Assembly (NCBI GenBank): GCA_036563895.1
Contig: DATCLN010000178.1
Location: forward strand, 1 to 33,098
Source: ZCTH02-B3 sp036563895
GTDB taxonomy: Bacteria; Bacillota; Bacilli; Paenibacillales; Paenibacillaceae
Length of the DNA stretch: 33,098 nt
Direction of reading: 5' to 3'
In this document: positions 8,285-15,688 of the stretch, in pieces
Position numbering within the stretch: position 1 is the first letter of the stretch
Layout: each line of letters opens with the position of its first letter
Program-made: the position numbers and the translations under genes
The notes under the pieces: generated by a model
What the model saw: only the letters and a program-made list of their open reading frames with translations
Databases searched by the model: none
Told to the model about the DNA's origin: nothing

Positions 8285-9439
8285 ATGCGTAAAACGGCAA
8301 AGGCGCTGATCTTGACCCTTCTTGCGGTTGCGCTGGTCCTGACCGGCTGCGGCGGCGGCAGCGGTTCGTCGTCGAGCCCGTCGCCCAGCCCGTCGGCGGA
8401 TGCGTCGCCGACCGCGTCGCCCTCTTCTCCCTCGGACGGCTTGCCGGAGAACGTGCCGGCCCAGCTCCGGGAAAAGTGGCCGATCAAGATCGCGGTCGTC
8501 CGCAAAATCGGCGGCGACGACCACACGGCGCAATATCTGGCCGGCGCCAAGGAAGAAGGGGAAGCCATGGGCTTCACGGTGGACACGTTTTCCGCCAACG
8601 GCGACTCGGCCAAATTCCATGACACGATCCAGCAAGTGATGAACCAGGATTACGACGGCATTATCATTTCCCACGGCGACGATGAAGCGACCATCGAGGA
8701 AGTCCGGCAAATCGTGGAGAAGGGCATTCCGGTCGTCACCTTCGACTCGATTGACGGGCTCAAGGACATCCCCGGCGTCACGATGACGGCCCAGGACGAC
8801 TTTGCGCTGGCCGAGCTGTCCCTGGGCAAATTGGTGGAAGATTTTGGCGGACAGGCGAAGATCGTGTACCTGTGGGTGGACGGCTTCCCGCCGATGATCA
8901 GACGGAATCAGATCTATCAAAAAATCCTGTCCGAAAACCCCGGCATTCAGGAAATCGACCGCTTCGGCGTGGCCGCGGCGGACACGTCGGTGCAGACGCA
9001 AAACGCCGTCGCCGCCATGCTGACCAAGTATCCGAAGGGTCAGCTTGACGCCATCTTTGCCACCTGGGACGCCTTCGCCATCGGCGCCACGCGGGCGGTG
9101 AACGAAGCGGGCCGCCAAGAAGTGAAGATTTACGGGATTGACGTGTCGAACGCCGACCTGCAGGCCATGCAGGAAGAAAACAGCCCGTGGGTCGCCACCG
9201 CCGCGGTCGATCCGAAGATGATCGGCGCGGTCAACGTCCGGCTGCTGGCGAAGAAGATCGCCGGCGAAGAAACGCCCGCGACCTACGACCTGGAAGCGGC
9301 CCTGATCACGCAGGAAGATCTGAAGAAATCCAGCGAACCCGTCAACATGGTCACGCTGGCCAACATCATTCCGGGCTGGGGTCAAACCGACGCCTTCGAA
9401 GAAGACTGGATGAAGGCGCTCAAGGAAGCGAACAAATAA
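8285..9439 (+). CDS. sugar ABC transporter substrate-binding lipoprotein (ribose/RbsB type)
   Basis: Extracytoplasmic binding protein of a ribose/xylose-class importer. The ATG at 8285 gives 384 residues; an in-frame TTG at 8276 is too close to the GGGG ribosome binding site. The lipoprotein signal peptide is clear: MRKTAK, a hydrophobic stretch, then the lipobox LTGC with Cys22 as the lipidated residue. A Ser/Pro/Ala linker (23-52) tethers the two-lobed periplasmic binding protein fold (IKIAVVRKIGGDDHTAQY onwards, with DGIIISHGDDEAT and TFDSIDG motifs). The substrate cannot be read from sequence. The MtnK/MtnA genes downstream suggest a 5-modified ribose such as 5-deoxyribose or 5-methylthioribose (inference). 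Confidence 0.9.
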   Translation: MRKTAKALILTLLAVALVLTGCGGGSGSSSSPSPSPSADASPTASPSSPSDGLPENVPAQLREKWPIKIAVVRKIGGDDHTAQYLAGAKEEGEAMGFTVDTFSANGDSAKFHDTIQQVMNQDYDGIIISHGDDEATIEEVRQIVEKGIPVVTFDSIDGLKDIPGVTMTAQDDFALAELSLGKLVEDFGGQAKIVYLWVDGFPPMIRRNQIYQKILSENPGIQEIDRFGVAAADTSVQTQNAVAAMLTKYPKGQLDAIFATWDAFAIGATRAVNEAGRQEVKIYGIDVSNADLQAMQEENSPWVATAAVDPKMIGAVNVRLLAKKIAGEETPATYDLEAALITQEDLKKSSEPVNMVTLANIIPGWGQTDAFEEDWMKALKEANK

Positions 9440-9467
9440 CGGACAGCGAATCCCATCCCATTGCCCC

Positions 9468-9516
9468 GCGGCAGAGACCCGTCCGGCAAGGGCGCGGCTC
9501 TGCCGCACACATCGTT
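9468..9516 (+). terminator. hairpin after the binding-protein gene
   Basis: A perfect 9-bp inverted repeat, GCGGCAGAG (9468-9476) and CTCTGCCGC (9498-9506), has a 21-base GC-rich loop and a T5 run at 9515. This first of two hairpins before the ATPase gene probably protects the binding-protein mRNA or terminates part of the transcripts. Confidence 0.5.
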
Positions 9517-9540
9517 TTTCGCCTTCGTTTCCGGTTCTCA

Positions 9541-9566
9541 GGCCGCATTTTTGCGGCTTTGCTTTT
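9541..9566 (+). terminator. second hairpin with T-tract (attenuator) before the ATPase gene
   Basis: GCCGCA (9542-9547), loop TTTT, TGCGGC (9552-9557), then TTTGCTTTT. This is a compact intrinsic-terminator shape 34 bases upstream of the ATPase start. Partial read-through here is the usual way to make more binding protein than membrane components. Confidence 0.6.
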
Positions 9567-9599
9567 AACCCCCAAGGAATTTCCGGAAAAGGTTTCCGG

Positions 9600-11126
9600 G
9601 TGAAATCCATGTCAACCGGCGAACCGCTGCAACTGGAAATGCGGCACATCTCCATCGAATTTCCCGGCGTAAAAGCGCTGGACGACGTGCAATTCACCAC
9701 ATCCACCGGCACCGTGCACGCCCTCGTCGGAGCCAACGGGGCGGGCAAATCGACGCTCATGAAAGTGCTTACCGGCGTCTATCCCCACTATACGGGCGAA
9801 ATCCGCATCGGCGGACGGAAAGCGGATATCCGCTCTCCAAGGGACGCCAAGGATCTTGGCATCCAGATCGTCCACCAGGAAGTGGATACGGCGCTCGTCT
9901 CCTACCTGACCGTCGGCGAAAACATCATGCTGGACCGCATGATCCACGACCATGGAAAAAAGCAATGGGTGAACTGGCCTGCACTCTACCGGCAGGCGCA
10001 ACAGGTCCTGGATCGCCTCAACGTCCGCATTCCCCTCCGGAAGCGGGTGGACGAACTGTCGCTGGCGGAAAAGCAGATGACGCTGATCGCCCGGGCCATT
10101 GCCAGGGATTGCCGTTTTCTCATCCTGGACGAACCCACGGCCCCTTTAAGCCACTCCGAAACGGAAGAATTGTTCCGGGTCGTGCGCGATTTGAAGGCGC
10201 GCAACGTCGGCGTCATTTTCATCTCGCACCGGTTGCCTGAATTGTTTGAGATTTGCGACGAAATGACCATCATGCGCGACGGGCGGTTTGTCATCCGGGA
10301 GGCGATCCGCAATCTGACGCCGGGCCAGGTGGTCGAGTACATGCTGGGCCGGAAACTGGAGCAGCAGTTTCCGAAGCACCGGGCGACGCCCGGCGAACCG
10401 GCGCTGGTTGTGAAAAATTTCAGCGACGACAGCGGCAAGGTGAAAAATGTCAGCTTCTACGTCCGAAAAGGCGAAGTGGTCGGAATCGCGGGGCTGGTCG
10501 GCGCGGGGAAGACGGAGCTGTGCAAGGCGATCTTCGGGCACACGAAGGCATCGGGGGAACGCATTCTGAACGGCAAGCCGCTCAAGATCCGGACGCCCAC
10601 CGACGCCGTGCGCGCGGGGCTTGCCCTGGTTCCGGAGGAAAGGCGCAAGGAAGGCGTGCTGGTGGAGGAGAGCGTGGCCACGAACATCACCACCGTCGTG
10701 CTGTCCAGACTGTGCCGATTCTTCGGAACGGTGCTCGATTTCGGCCTGGAGAGAACCCTTTCGCGCAGGATGATTGACGACCTGGGCATCAAGACCCCGA
10801 GCGAAGCGGCTTTGGTGCGCAACCTTTCCGGCGGCAACCAGCAGAAGGTGGCCATCGGCAAATGGCTGGTAGCCGACGCGGAAGTGTACATTTTCGACGA
10901 ACCGACCAAGGGCGTCGACGTCGGGGCCAAACGGGATATTTTCCAGCTGATCGCGAGGCTCGTGGAGCAGGGCAAAAGCGTGATCTACGCCTCGTGCGAA
11001 CTGTCCGAGATCATGGGCATCACCGACCGCGTGTATGTCATGTATGACGGGATGATCGTGAAAGAGCTGGAGACGGCCAACACGAACGAGGAAGAGCTGC
11101 TGTTTTACTCGACGGGAGGCAAGTGA
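9600..11126 (+). CDS. sugar ABC transporter ATP-binding protein, two ATPase domains (RbsA/MglA type)
   Basis: Energising subunit of the importer, with two fused nucleotide-binding domains in 508 residues. Domain 1 has Walker A GANGAGKSTLMKVL, signature LSLAEKQM and Walker B FLILDEPTAPLS. Domain 2 has a degenerate Walker A GLVGAGKTELCKAI, signature LSGGNQQKVAIGKW and Walker B VYIFDEPTKGVD. This asymmetry is normal for the ribose class, where one site is weak. The GTG at 9600 lies 7 bases after GGAAAAGG; an ATG at 9609 is a good alternative. Only 3 bases separate it from the permease gene. Confidence 0.93.
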   Translation: MKSMSTGEPLQLEMRHISIEFPGVKALDDVQFTTSTGTVHALVGANGAGKSTLMKVLTGVYPHYTGEIRIGGRKADIRSPRDAKDLGIQIVHQEVDTALVSYLTVGENIMLDRMIHDHGKKQWVNWPALYRQAQQVLDRLNVRIPLRKRVDELSLAEKQMTLIARAIARDCRFLILDEPTAPLSHSETEELFRVVRDLKARNVGVIFISHRLPELFEICDEMTIMRDGRFVIREAIRNLTPGQVVEYMLGRKLEQQFPKHRATPGEPALVVKNFSDDSGKVKNVSFYVRKGEVVGIAGLVGAGKTELCKAIFGHTKASGERILNGKPLKIRTPTDAVRAGLALVPEERRKEGVLVEESVATNITTVVLSRLCRFFGTVLDFGLERTLSRRMIDDLGIKTPSEAALVRNLSGGNQQKVAIGKWLVADAEVYIFDEPTKGVDVGAKRDIFQLIARLVEQGKSVIYASCELSEIMGITDRVYVMYDGMIVKELETANTNEEELLFYSTGGK

Positions 11127-11129
11127 CCG

Positions 11130-12173
11130 ATGAGCGATTCCAACATCGAAAAAACTGTCCATCCTTCTCCGGAGGCGGATCCGGGTCCGGCCCCGAACCG
11201 GAGGCCATCCGTGTCCCGGTTCGAATGGTTTCAGTTTTTCTACCGGTACGGCACCATCATCACCATCGTTCTGCTCATCCTCTTTTTCGGTCTGGCCACG
11301 GACAGTTTCCTGCAGGGTCAAAACATCATCAATATCCTGCGGTCCATTTCCATCGTGACCATCATCGCCATCGGCCTGACCATTTCCCTGTCCGTCGGCG
11401 GTTTCGACCTGTCGGTCGGTTCCACCGCCTCCCTCGCCTGTGCGGTGGTCATGTCCATGTTTGTCTGGTACGCACAGCCCACGTGGATTGGGGTTCTGGC
11501 GGCCATCGGCACGTGTCTGCTGGTCGGGGTGCTCAACTCGCTTCTCATCATCCGGTTCAAGATTCCCGACATGCTGCTGACCCTGGCGGTCATGTTCGTG
11601 ATCCAGGGCGTCGCCCTGACCTACTCGCGGGGCGCCACCATTTCGCAAAACATGGTCATGCCGGACGGCAGCTTCGCCGCGGGCCAGATTCCGAAGCTGT
11701 TCACCAAATTCGGACAAGTGCCGGGCATCATCATCATCATGCTGGTCATCGTGCTGCTCGTCCATCTGTTCCTGAACTATACCCGGCATGGACGCTATAT
11801 GTATGTCATCGGCGGCAACATGGAAGCGGCCAGGCTGTCGGGGATTCCGGTCAACCGGTACCGGGTCGCCGCGTATCTCCTTTCTTCGCTGTTTGCGGCG
11901 ATCGGCGGGATTATTCTTGCCGCCCGGATCATGAGGGCGGAGGTCAATGCCGGCGCTCCGTACCTGATGGATGCGGTGGCGGCCGCGTTCATCGGCTTCT
12001 CCGTCTTCGGCGCGGGCAAACCGAACGCCCTCGGGACGTTTTTCGGCGCCGTGCTCATCGGCATTCTGCAAAACGGACTGGTCATGATGTCCGTCCCCTA
12101 CTATGCCATGGACATCGTCAAGGGCGGCGTGCTGGCGTTCGCGCTGGCGCTCACCTATTATCGGAAACGGTAA
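11130..12173 (+). CDS. sugar ABC transporter permease (RbsC type)
   Basis: Integral membrane channel subunit of 347 residues, family BPD_transp_2. A 40-residue hydrophilic N terminus is followed by about 8-10 hydrophobic helices (for example IITIVLLILFFGLATDSFL and IPGIIIIMLVIVLLV-like segments). The conserved SVGGFDLSVGS motif and the cytoplasmic coupling loop GGNMEAARLSGIPVNRYR are typical of ribose/galactose permeases. The ATG at 11130 follows GGGAGGC inside the end of the ATPase gene. One permease gene is enough, because these form homodimers. Confidence 0.93.
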   Translation: MSDSNIEKTVHPSPEADPGPAPNRRPSVSRFEWFQFFYRYGTIITIVLLILFFGLATDSFLQGQNIINILRSISIVTIIAIGLTISLSVGGFDLSVGSTASLACAVVMSMFVWYAQPTWIGVLAAIGTCLLVGVLNSLLIIRFKIPDMLLTLAVMFVIQGVALTYSRGATISQNMVMPDGSFAAGQIPKLFTKFGQVPGIIIIMLVIVLLVHLFLNYTRHGRYMYVIGGNMEAARLSGIPVNRYRVAAYLLSSLFAAIGGIILAARIMRAEVNAGAPYLMDAVAAAFIGFSVFGAGKPNALGTFFGAVLIGILQNGLVMMSVPYYAMDIVKGGVLAFALALTYYRKR

Positions 12174-12204
12174 GGAAAAACAAAGGATCGGAGGCTGCGG
12201 GACC

Positions 12205-13434
12205 ATGGCGGATTTTTCGACCTACTTCACCATGAGCGAAGCGGATGCGATCGAGTACGCGAGACAGAAGCTGGACGTGTTCCCGAAGGGAGCCCGCCTG
12301 AGCTGCAAGGAGATCGGCGACGGCAACCTGAACTTCGTGTTCCGCATCGTGGATGAGGATTCGGGGAAATCCATCATCATCAAACAGGCGGGGCCGGTGG
12401 CCCGCATTTCCGACGAGTTCAAGGTTTCCCCCGACCGCAACCGCTTCGAGTACGAAATCCTGAAGGTGCACAACGAGCTGGCTCCGGGGCTGGCGCCCAA
12501 AGTGTACCATTACGACCCGGTCATGAATTGCACCGTCATGGACGACCTGTCCGACCACGTCATCATGCGCAAGGCGATGATCGAGCACCGGCAGTTCCCG
12601 CTGTTTGCGGACCACATCACTACCTTCATGGCGAACACGCTGCTGCTCACGTCGGACGTGGTGATGAACCACAAGGAGAAAAAGGTGCTCCAGGGCAAGT
12701 TCATCAACCCCGACCTTTGCGAAATCACGGAGGATCTGGTCTATACCGAACCGTTCTACGACTGCCCCCGCAACGACGTGTTCCCGCCGACGCGGGATTT
12801 CGCCCGCCAGCTGCTGTGGGAAGACGAAAAGGTACTGCTTGAAACGGCCAAGCTGAAGTTCGACTTCATGACCCACGGGCAGTCGCTCATCCACGGCGAC
12901 CTGCACACCGGCTCCATTTTCGTCCGCGAGGATTCCACAAAGGTGATCGACGGGGAATTCGCGTTCTACGGTCCGGCCGGTTACGACGTGGGCAACGTAC
13001 TCGCCAACCTGATTTTCGCCTATGTCAACGCCAGACAGACGATGGAAGAGGGGCCGGAAAAGGAACGCCACATCGGCTGGGTGCTGAAGACCATCGAAGA
13101 AGTGGCGGACATGTTCCAGGAGAAGTTCATGCGCCTGTTCCACGAGCGCGCCACGGAGCGGGTCGCCCGCTATCCCGGTTTTGACCGGTGGTACCTGGCC
13201 GGCATCATGCGCGACACCAGCGCGGTGACGGGGCTCGAGCTGTGCCGCCGCACCCTCGGGATCGCGCACGTGAAGGACATCACCTCCATCGCCGATCCGG
13301 ACAAGCGGGCCGAGGCCGAGCGCATCTGCCTGATCGCGGGCAAGACGTTCATCCTGGAGCGGGACGCCATTACCAAAGGGAAAGACTATCTGCAGGTGAT
13401 CCGCGACAGCGTGGCGCGGGCGGCCGCGGCGTGA
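12205..13434 (+). CDS. mtnK: S-methyl-5-thioribose kinase family (sugar C1 kinase)
   Basis: Predicted cytoplasmic kinase phosphorylating the C1 hydroxyl of 5-methylthioribose or a similar 5-modified ribose. The ATG at 12205 follows CGGAGG and gives 409 residues, the usual length; the frame is open further upstream inside the permease gene. The protein-kinase-like (APH/ChoK) fold shows a glycine-rich loop IGDGNLNFVFRI, a Lys in SIIIKQ, the catalytic loop HGDLHTGS (Asp232) and the metal-binding DGEFAFYGP (Asp249). No encapsulation helix is evident at either end. It is fifth-from-last to none of the usual methionine-salvage genes: only mtnA follows, and mtnB, mtnW, mtnX and mtnD are absent. The role may therefore be carbon scavenging. 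Confidence 0.9.
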   Translation: MADFSTYFTMSEADAIEYARQKLDVFPKGARLSCKEIGDGNLNFVFRIVDEDSGKSIIIKQAGPVARISDEFKVSPDRNRFEYEILKVHNELAPGLAPKVYHYDPVMNCTVMDDLSDHVIMRKAMIEHRQFPLFADHITTFMANTLLLTSDVVMNHKEKKVLQGKFINPDLCEITEDLVYTEPFYDCPRNDVFPPTRDFARQLLWEDEKVLLETAKLKFDFMTHGQSLIHGDLHTGSIFVREDSTKVIDGEFAFYGPAGYDVGNVLANLIFAYVNARQTMEEGPEKERHIGWVLKTIEEVADMFQEKFMRLFHERATERVARYPGFDRWYLAGIMRDTSAVTGLELCRRTLGIAHVKDITSIADPDKRAEAERICLIAGKTFILERDAITKGKDYLQVIRDSVARAAAA

Positions 13435-13506
13435 GCCGCTTCGGGGTCCGCCGCGCGGTCCGGGATGGGGCCGGAGAAATTTCCACTGCCAAAGGGGGAG
13501 ATCGGG

Positions 13507-14589
13507 ATGGCGCAAGGAGAAGGCCGGCAGCATGAGGTCATCCGTTCGGTGGTGCTCGACGACGAACGGGACGCGCTGATCCTCCTGGACCAGACGCTGC
13601 TGCCGAACGAAAAGCGGTTTTTGACCCTGAAGGAACCGGAGGAATTCCGGGAGGCCATCTACGAGCTGAGGGTGCGGGGCGCGCCGGCCATCGGCATCGC
13701 CGCCGCCTACGGCGTCTATCTCGGCACGAAGGCGTCCGCCGCGGCGACGACGGAACAGCTCTACGAGGATTTCAAACGCGTCAAGGCGCTCCTGGCGTCC
13801 GCGCGGCCGACGGCGGTGAACCTGTTCTGGGCCCTGGACCGGATGGATGCGCGGTTCCAGCGGGAGATGGCGGCGGGCAAATCCCCCGCGGAGGTCAAGG
13901 CGGCCCTGCGGGAGGAAGCGGAAACGATTCGGGCCGAAGACGAGCAGGTGTGCCGCTCCATCGGCGAACATGCGCTGACGCTGCTTGAGCCCGGCATGGG
14001 ACTGCTCACCCACTGCAACGCCGGGACCATCGCCACCGCCCGGTACGGGACGGCGCTGGCGCCCATTTATCTCGGCCAGGAGCGGGGATACAACTTCAAG
14101 GTGTACGCGGACGAAACGCGGCCGCTCCTGCAGGGAGCGCGCCTCACGACGTGGGAGCTGATGGAGGCCGGCGTCGACGTGACGCTCATCTGCGACAACA
14201 TGGCGTCCATCGTCATGAAGGAAGGGAAAGTGCAGGCCGTGCTGGTGGGATGCGACCGGGTGGCGGCCAACGGCGACACCGCCAACAAGATCGGCACTTC
14301 CGGCGTGGCCATTTTGGCCAGGCATTACGGCATCCCGTTCTACGTGTGCGCGCCGCTGTCCACCATCGACCTCAAATGCCGCACGGGGGACGACATTCAC
14401 ATTGAACTGAGGCCCGCCGAGGAAGTGACGACCAAATGGTACGAAAAACCGATGGCGCCTCCCGGCGTGAAGGTGTACAACCCGGCCTTCGACGTGACCG
14501 ACCACTCGCTCATCACGGCGATCGTCACGGAGAAGGGCATCGCCCGGCCGCCCTATACGGAAAGCCTGGCGCGGATGTTTGAAAAATAA
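13507..14589 (+). CDS. mtnA: S-methyl-5-thioribose-1-phosphate isomerase family
   Basis: Predicted isomerase converting the aldose-1-phosphate made by MtnK to the ketose-1-phosphate. The ATG at 13507 follows AAAGGGGGAG with good spacing and gives 360 residues; an upstream in-frame ATG at 13465 lacks a site. Conserved motifs are RVRGAPAIGIAAAYG, the catalytic Cys170 in THCNAGTIAT and the catalytic Asp250 in GCDRVAANGDTANKIGT. The 80-residue spacing of these two matches the known Cys160/Asp240 pair of B. subtilis MtnA. A homologous fold occurs in eIF2B subunits, but both catalytic residues are kept, so it is an enzyme. It closes the transporter operon and is followed by a two-way terminator. 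Confidence 0.92.
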   Translation: MAQGEGRQHEVIRSVVLDDERDALILLDQTLLPNEKRFLTLKEPEEFREAIYELRVRGAPAIGIAAAYGVYLGTKASAAATTEQLYEDFKRVKALLASARPTAVNLFWALDRMDARFQREMAAGKSPAEVKAALREEAETIRAEDEQVCRSIGEHALTLLEPGMGLLTHCNAGTIATARYGTALAPIYLGQERGYNFKVYADETRPLLQGARLTTWELMEAGVDVTLICDNMASIVMKEGKVQAVLVGCDRVAANGDTANKIGTSGVAILARHYGIPFYVCAPLSTIDLKCRTGDDIHIELRPAEEVTTKWYEKPMAPPGVKVYNPAFDVTDHSLITAIVTEKGIARPPYTESLARMFEK

Positions 14590-14618
14590 GGGGAGCACCC
14601 GGAGCGTCCGGGTGCCCC
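14590..14618. terminator. bidirectional terminator between mtnA and deoR-type gene
   Basis: GCACCCGGA (14595-14603), loop GCG and TCCGGGTGC (14607-14615) form a 9-bp stem, extended by GGGG/CCC around one bulged base. On the minus strand it is followed by TTATTTTTC, a good T-tract for the regulator gene. On the plus strand the tail (TTCATTCAG) is weaker. It sits directly after the mtnA stop between convergent genes. Confidence 0.75.
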
Positions 14619-14623
14619 TTCAT

Positions 14624-15388
14624 TCAGCTTTCGCATTCGACGAGCTCGACGCCCTGTTGCTGCAGGAACTCCCGCCATTCGGCGTCCAGCGGTTTGTCCA
14701 CCACCACGGTGTGGATCTTGTCAAAGCCGCAGATGCGGGCGAACGAGGTCCGGTCGAACTTGGTGATGTCGGCCACCAGATACGTGCGGTTGGCGCGTTC
14801 GGCGGCCAGCCGCCTCACCTCGGCCTGCTGCTCGTTGGAGTCGGTGATGCCGTGCTGGCGGCTGAGCGACCGGCAGGAGATGAACGCCAGGTCGAAGAAA
14901 TAGCCGCCGAGGCTCTGCAGCGCGCCGCGCCCGAGGGCGGACATGGACTGCCGGCTGATGCTGCCGCCGGTGACGATCAGATGCACGTTCGGGTTGTCAA
15001 TCAGGGCGTTGACGATTTTGATGGAATTGGTCACGACGGTGATCCGGCGGTTTTCCAGCATCCGGGCGATGTACAGCGAAGTGGTGGACGCGTCGAGGAA
15101 AACGGAGACGCCGTGCTGGATGAACTCGACGCATTTTTCGGCGATCTTGCGCTTGCCTTCCACATAAATGTGTTCCCGCAGGTTGACGTCGACGTCGTTG
15201 AGCACGCCGTCGTTGATGTACGCGCCGCCGTAAATGCGGGTCAGGAACCCTTCCTGTTCCAGCTGCTTCAGGTCTCTCCGGATGGTTTCCTCGGTCACGC
15301 CGAACAGGTTGGTCAGCTCGGCGACGGTCACGTTTTTCTTTTCGGCGATGATTTCCTTGATTTTGGCTTTACGGGCAATGGGCAGCAC
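14624..15388 (-). CDS. DeoR-family transcriptional repressor
   Basis: Sugar-phosphate-responsive regulator of 254 residues. The N-terminal winged helix has the family pattern (KIKEIIAEKKNVTVAELTNL, FGVTEETIRRDLKQLEQEG, then the wing LTRIYGGAY). The DeoR sensor domain follows, with DASTTSLYIARML, VVTNSIKIVNAL, VTGGSISRQSMSALG and the C-terminal DITKFDR motif. The start is GTG (15386-15388) with GGGAGGAG about 12 bases before. It is transcribed away from the BMC operon and towards the transporter operon, so it sits between the two gene sets it most likely controls. The effector is probably a phosphorylated pathway intermediate, as usual in this family (inference). Confidence 0.92.
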   Translation of the reverse strand: MLPIARKAKIKEIIAEKKNVTVAELTNLFGVTEETIRRDLKQLEQEGFLTRIYGGAYINDGVLNDVDVNLREHIYVEGKRKIAEKCVEFIQHGVSVFLDASTTSLYIARMLENRRITVVTNSIKIVNALIDNPNVHLIVTGGSISRQSMSALGRGALQSLGGYFFDLAFISCRSLSRQHGITDSNEQQAEVRRLAAERANRTYLVADITKFDRTSFARICGFDKIHTVVVDKPLDAEWREFLQQQGVELVECES

Positions 15389-15436
15389 GAGGCTTCACGA
15401 CTCCTCCCGATGGTTCGTGTTGTTTGTATGTATTTG

Positions 15437-15465
15437 AATATAGCATATTCCTGTTGGATTGTGCA
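15437..15465 (-). promoter_or_regulatory. predicted promoter of the deoR-type gene
   Basis: Read on the minus strand, TGCACA (15465-15460) and TATATT (15442-15437) are 17 bp apart. The -10 is one mismatch from consensus. The -35 falls inside the imperfect palindrome at 15459-15476, which would allow autoregulation. Confidence 0.5.
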
Positions 15466-15476
15466 CGCTTGCGCAA
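15459..15476. promoter_or_regulatory. candidate operator overlapping the regulator's -35
   Basis: TTGTGCA, 4 bases, TGCGCAA form an 18-bp imperfect palindrome with one mismatch per arm pair. It could be the operator of the DeoR-type repressor. Part of it (from 15460) also matches the CcpA cre consensus at 11 of 14 positions by my reading, so catabolite control is an alternative. Confidence 0.4.
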
Positions 15477-15613
15477 CGATTTTTCGGCTCCGGTTTGCTG
15501 GAAAATGCGCATGAAGGAGCTCCGGATTCTCGTGTTTTTGCGGACAAGTTTTTGGTTTTTGAAAAAAATCAAAAAAGATATTTGGTTAAATCAAAATAAT
15601 CCAAAATAAATTA

Positions 15614-15642
15614 TTGACAATTTCGACTTGAAATAAGAGAAT
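15614..15642 (+). promoter_or_regulatory. predicted promoter of the BMC operon
   Basis: A perfect -35 TTGACA (15614-15619) is followed after 17 bp by GAGAAT (15637-15642, four of six matches). It lies 46 bases before the aldolase start. The preceding 15545-15612 is strongly A/T-rich, with repeated TCAAAA-type motifs that could be regulator sites or an UP-like element. The rest of the 300-base divergent gap (15477-15540) shows nothing else I can name. Confidence 0.6.
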
Positions 15643-15688
15643 CAGAATAAACGGTGCAACCGACGGATGTCGGGGAGGTGAAACCGTC

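Noticed and set aside
12205..14589. Ordinary methionine salvage operon
   Set aside because: Only the kinase and isomerase are present. The dehydratase, enolase/phosphatase and dioxygenase genes are missing, and the neighbours are an importer and a BMC locus.
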